A stretch of 64,000 bases of DNA from Astropecten irregularis (lineage: Eukaryota > Echinodermata > Asteroidea > Paxillosida > Astropectinidae). The translations under genes were made by a program, and so were the position numbers. The notes beneath the pieces are model-generated. The model was given only the letters and a program-made list of their open reading frames with translations. It ran no database searches and was not told the DNA's origin. How positions within the stretch are numbered: the stretch's first letter is position 1; the number at the start of each line of letters is the position of its first letter. The stretch covers positions 11,504,798 to 11,568,797 of the forward strand of contig OZ020260.1 in NCBI GenBank assembly GCA_963971285.1. Reading direction: 5' to 3'. This document shows, piece by piece, positions 62,341 to 64,000 of the stretch.

Positions 62341-63167
62341 GAAGCTGTAAAAGTTAAACACAAACAAAATTAGGCATTGGATACGAGACAGAACATATTA
62401 TTAGACCATGGAAAGGTTTTTTAATAACTTAATAATAACTGGTAAACCATTAATTTTCACAAACATAATAACACAAAGCAAATCCTATGAACTATAGAAG
62501 TCTATATTAAACGTAATAACTGTTTGCATATGTTATGAAGGATTGAGCAAAAGGAATCCTAAATTTAGACACAAATATGGCAGCTATCCCGTTGTCACTT
62601 ACATGATGTTGGTGATCTTAACAACATCACAAAGTTTGGGGCCTAAATTGCATGCCGATTCTTGGTGCAAGTCAAAACGTGCAAAGCATGCAGTTTTGAC
62701 TGCTTAACAGCTCCATAAAATATGGTTGAATAAATCTGTGCAGCTAAGTAGACCACCAAGGTCGGGTTCCGAACTTCTTCAGGCCGACAGTTCGTCTCTT
62801 CTGCAAGCCTGGAATTTAACGGAGGCCACGGCCTTCATTGTCCTGGTTCTTGGGCTTGGCCTTGGTACCCCTTCAAATGTTTCTATAGACATTATGATTT
62901 TCCAATGGAAGTGCCCCTTGCAATGGAAAAGTGGCCTTGCACCTTTCAGAACCAAATTCCAGGCCTGCTTTTGGTTCTTAGAAACAACCCATCCCTTCTG
63001 TGTTCCCTTTCAAACACTGCTTAGTTAATACCAGTACATAATAGACGTCTTACACCAATGCACTGTTCATAGTGGATAAGAATGGCACAAAGGAACCAGT
63101 CCATTTCAGAGATTGGTATCGCTATGCAAAAAAGCTTGCTCCAAATCATGTGCCATAGCAAGTCCTA

Positions 63168-63400
63168 GGGCCAATTTCATAGAGCTGCTTAGCAAAAAAA
63201 TTGCTAAGCATGACATTTCTGTCTTTAGTAAAAACAGGATTCAACAACCAAATTTCCGTGTTGTGTATCACTTGCAATAGTTCTTTGACTGTTGTTCGCT
63301 GACCATGAATATCAAATGGAATTTTCAATGGTGTTTTGTTTTATTGGCTAAGCTATTTTTGTGCTAAGCAATTTTTTGTGCTAAGCAGCTCTATGAAATT
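63168..63400. repeat. Family B element, complete
   Basis: The ends are GGGCCAATTTCATAGAGC and GCTCTATGAAATT, with TTAGCACAA motifs inside. Orientation is opposite to 1847-2085. Confidence 0.8.
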
Positions 63401-64000
63401 GTTGTAGTCAAGACCAGATTGTCCGAGACTAAGAGCAAGCTTTCCAAAACCGAAACCTTTCTAATTCAAGGGGAAGACCGAGACCAATCTCCAATCCTCC
63501 AACACTAATAGCAAGAGTCTTTAGTCTGGGAAATTCAAACTGGGATGTGCAATAAAAGAAGCCTGTGCACCAAATACTATTCAGATTTAACTCGCTAATG
63601 TCTTATTCAACTTGTTTTTAATATATACTTTAAAGTGGGGTTTTACAAACATAAATAAAATATTACAGTCCGTTTATACCAAACATCTACATAAAACAAA
63701 CATGCATCCTTAAACAAGCATTTCGCAGGGTTTCGGAAAAAAACAAAAAAAACAAAAAAAAACACCAAACGTTTTTGGATATTTACATTTTCTTATTCAA
63801 AAAGGGTTTTTGCTGCACCACCATAAATAATAAGTCGGCGGAATTTATAAATACCGCTCCACTTTTATATATCACCAAGTGACAATTCCCATTCCTTTCT
63901 TAAAATTTTGAGGTGTTCAATATTGGCCAAATGGAAAGTCATAGAAATATTCAAATATGCACATCTCCAATAATAAGCACACTTCTTTTAACTACTACAT

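Larger units (their letters stand above)
58382..64000. other. RO60 downstream flank, repeats only
   Basis: No exon was recognised on either strand up to the window end. It holds a diverged family A1 copy (60085-60410), family J (61197-61390), family A2 (61985-62340), a weak foldback with arms GCCTGGAATTT/AAATTCCAGGC (62808-62972) and family B (63168-63400). The 100-codon frame at 62726-63028 lies over the foldback and has no family resemblance. Confidence 0.5.

Noticed and set aside
62726..63028. 100-codon plus-strand frame near the window end
   Set aside because: It lies on an inverted-repeat segment, lacks domain features, and has no convincing splice partner.

Overview
The window is animal nuclear DNA. 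Genes are split by many GT-AG introns, coding is sparse (four genes in 64 kb) and the non-coding DNA is full of short inverted-repeat elements. The proteins look deuterostome, closer to vertebrate than to arthropod forms. The repeat style suggests a marine invertebrate deuterostome, perhaps an echinoderm; that last step is inference. All splice sites below were read by eye from GT-AG boundaries and reading-frame continuity; no RNA evidence was available.

Layout: (1) 867-6338, + strand, SLC39A7 (ZIP7) zinc transporter, 3 coding exons, 415 aa. (2) 9416-30202, + strand, TDRD5 germ-granule/piRNA-pathway protein, 22 coding exons, 1302 aa, with four LOTUS domains and one extended Tudor domain. (3) 30203-38038, no gene: TDRD5 3' UTR, a ~185-bp tandem satellite interrupted by a CCCCC-rich minisatellite, and the downstream flank of CDC73. 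(4) 38039-52709, - strand, CDC73 (parafibromin, PAF1 complex), 15 coding exons, 528 aa. (5) 53957-58229, + strand, RO60 (TROVE2) Y-RNA binding protein, 5 coding exons, 542 aa, head-to-head with CDC73. (6) 58230-64000, RO60 3' flank and repeats only. Each of the four models joins in frame from ATG to stop with lengths close to the known families.

The introns and spacers hold more than a dozen families of short non-autonomous elements, labelled A-K here, each with inverted ends or seen in several copies. There are also tRNA-derived SINEs, two LINE reverse-transcriptase scraps and several tandem arrays. Nested insertions give relative ages.

The four genes are not a pathway: ZIP7 releases zinc from ER/Golgi, TDRD5 acts in germ granules, CDC73 in transcription elongation and RO60 in RNA quality control. 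The notable context is linkage. CDC73 and RO60 are also near neighbours on human 1q31, and TDRD5 lies on human 1q25, so the block looks like an old deuterostome linkage. I did not find a new defence or mobile system with its own protein; the novelty is in gene architecture (a fourth LOTUS domain, shared promoter) and in the repeat structures.
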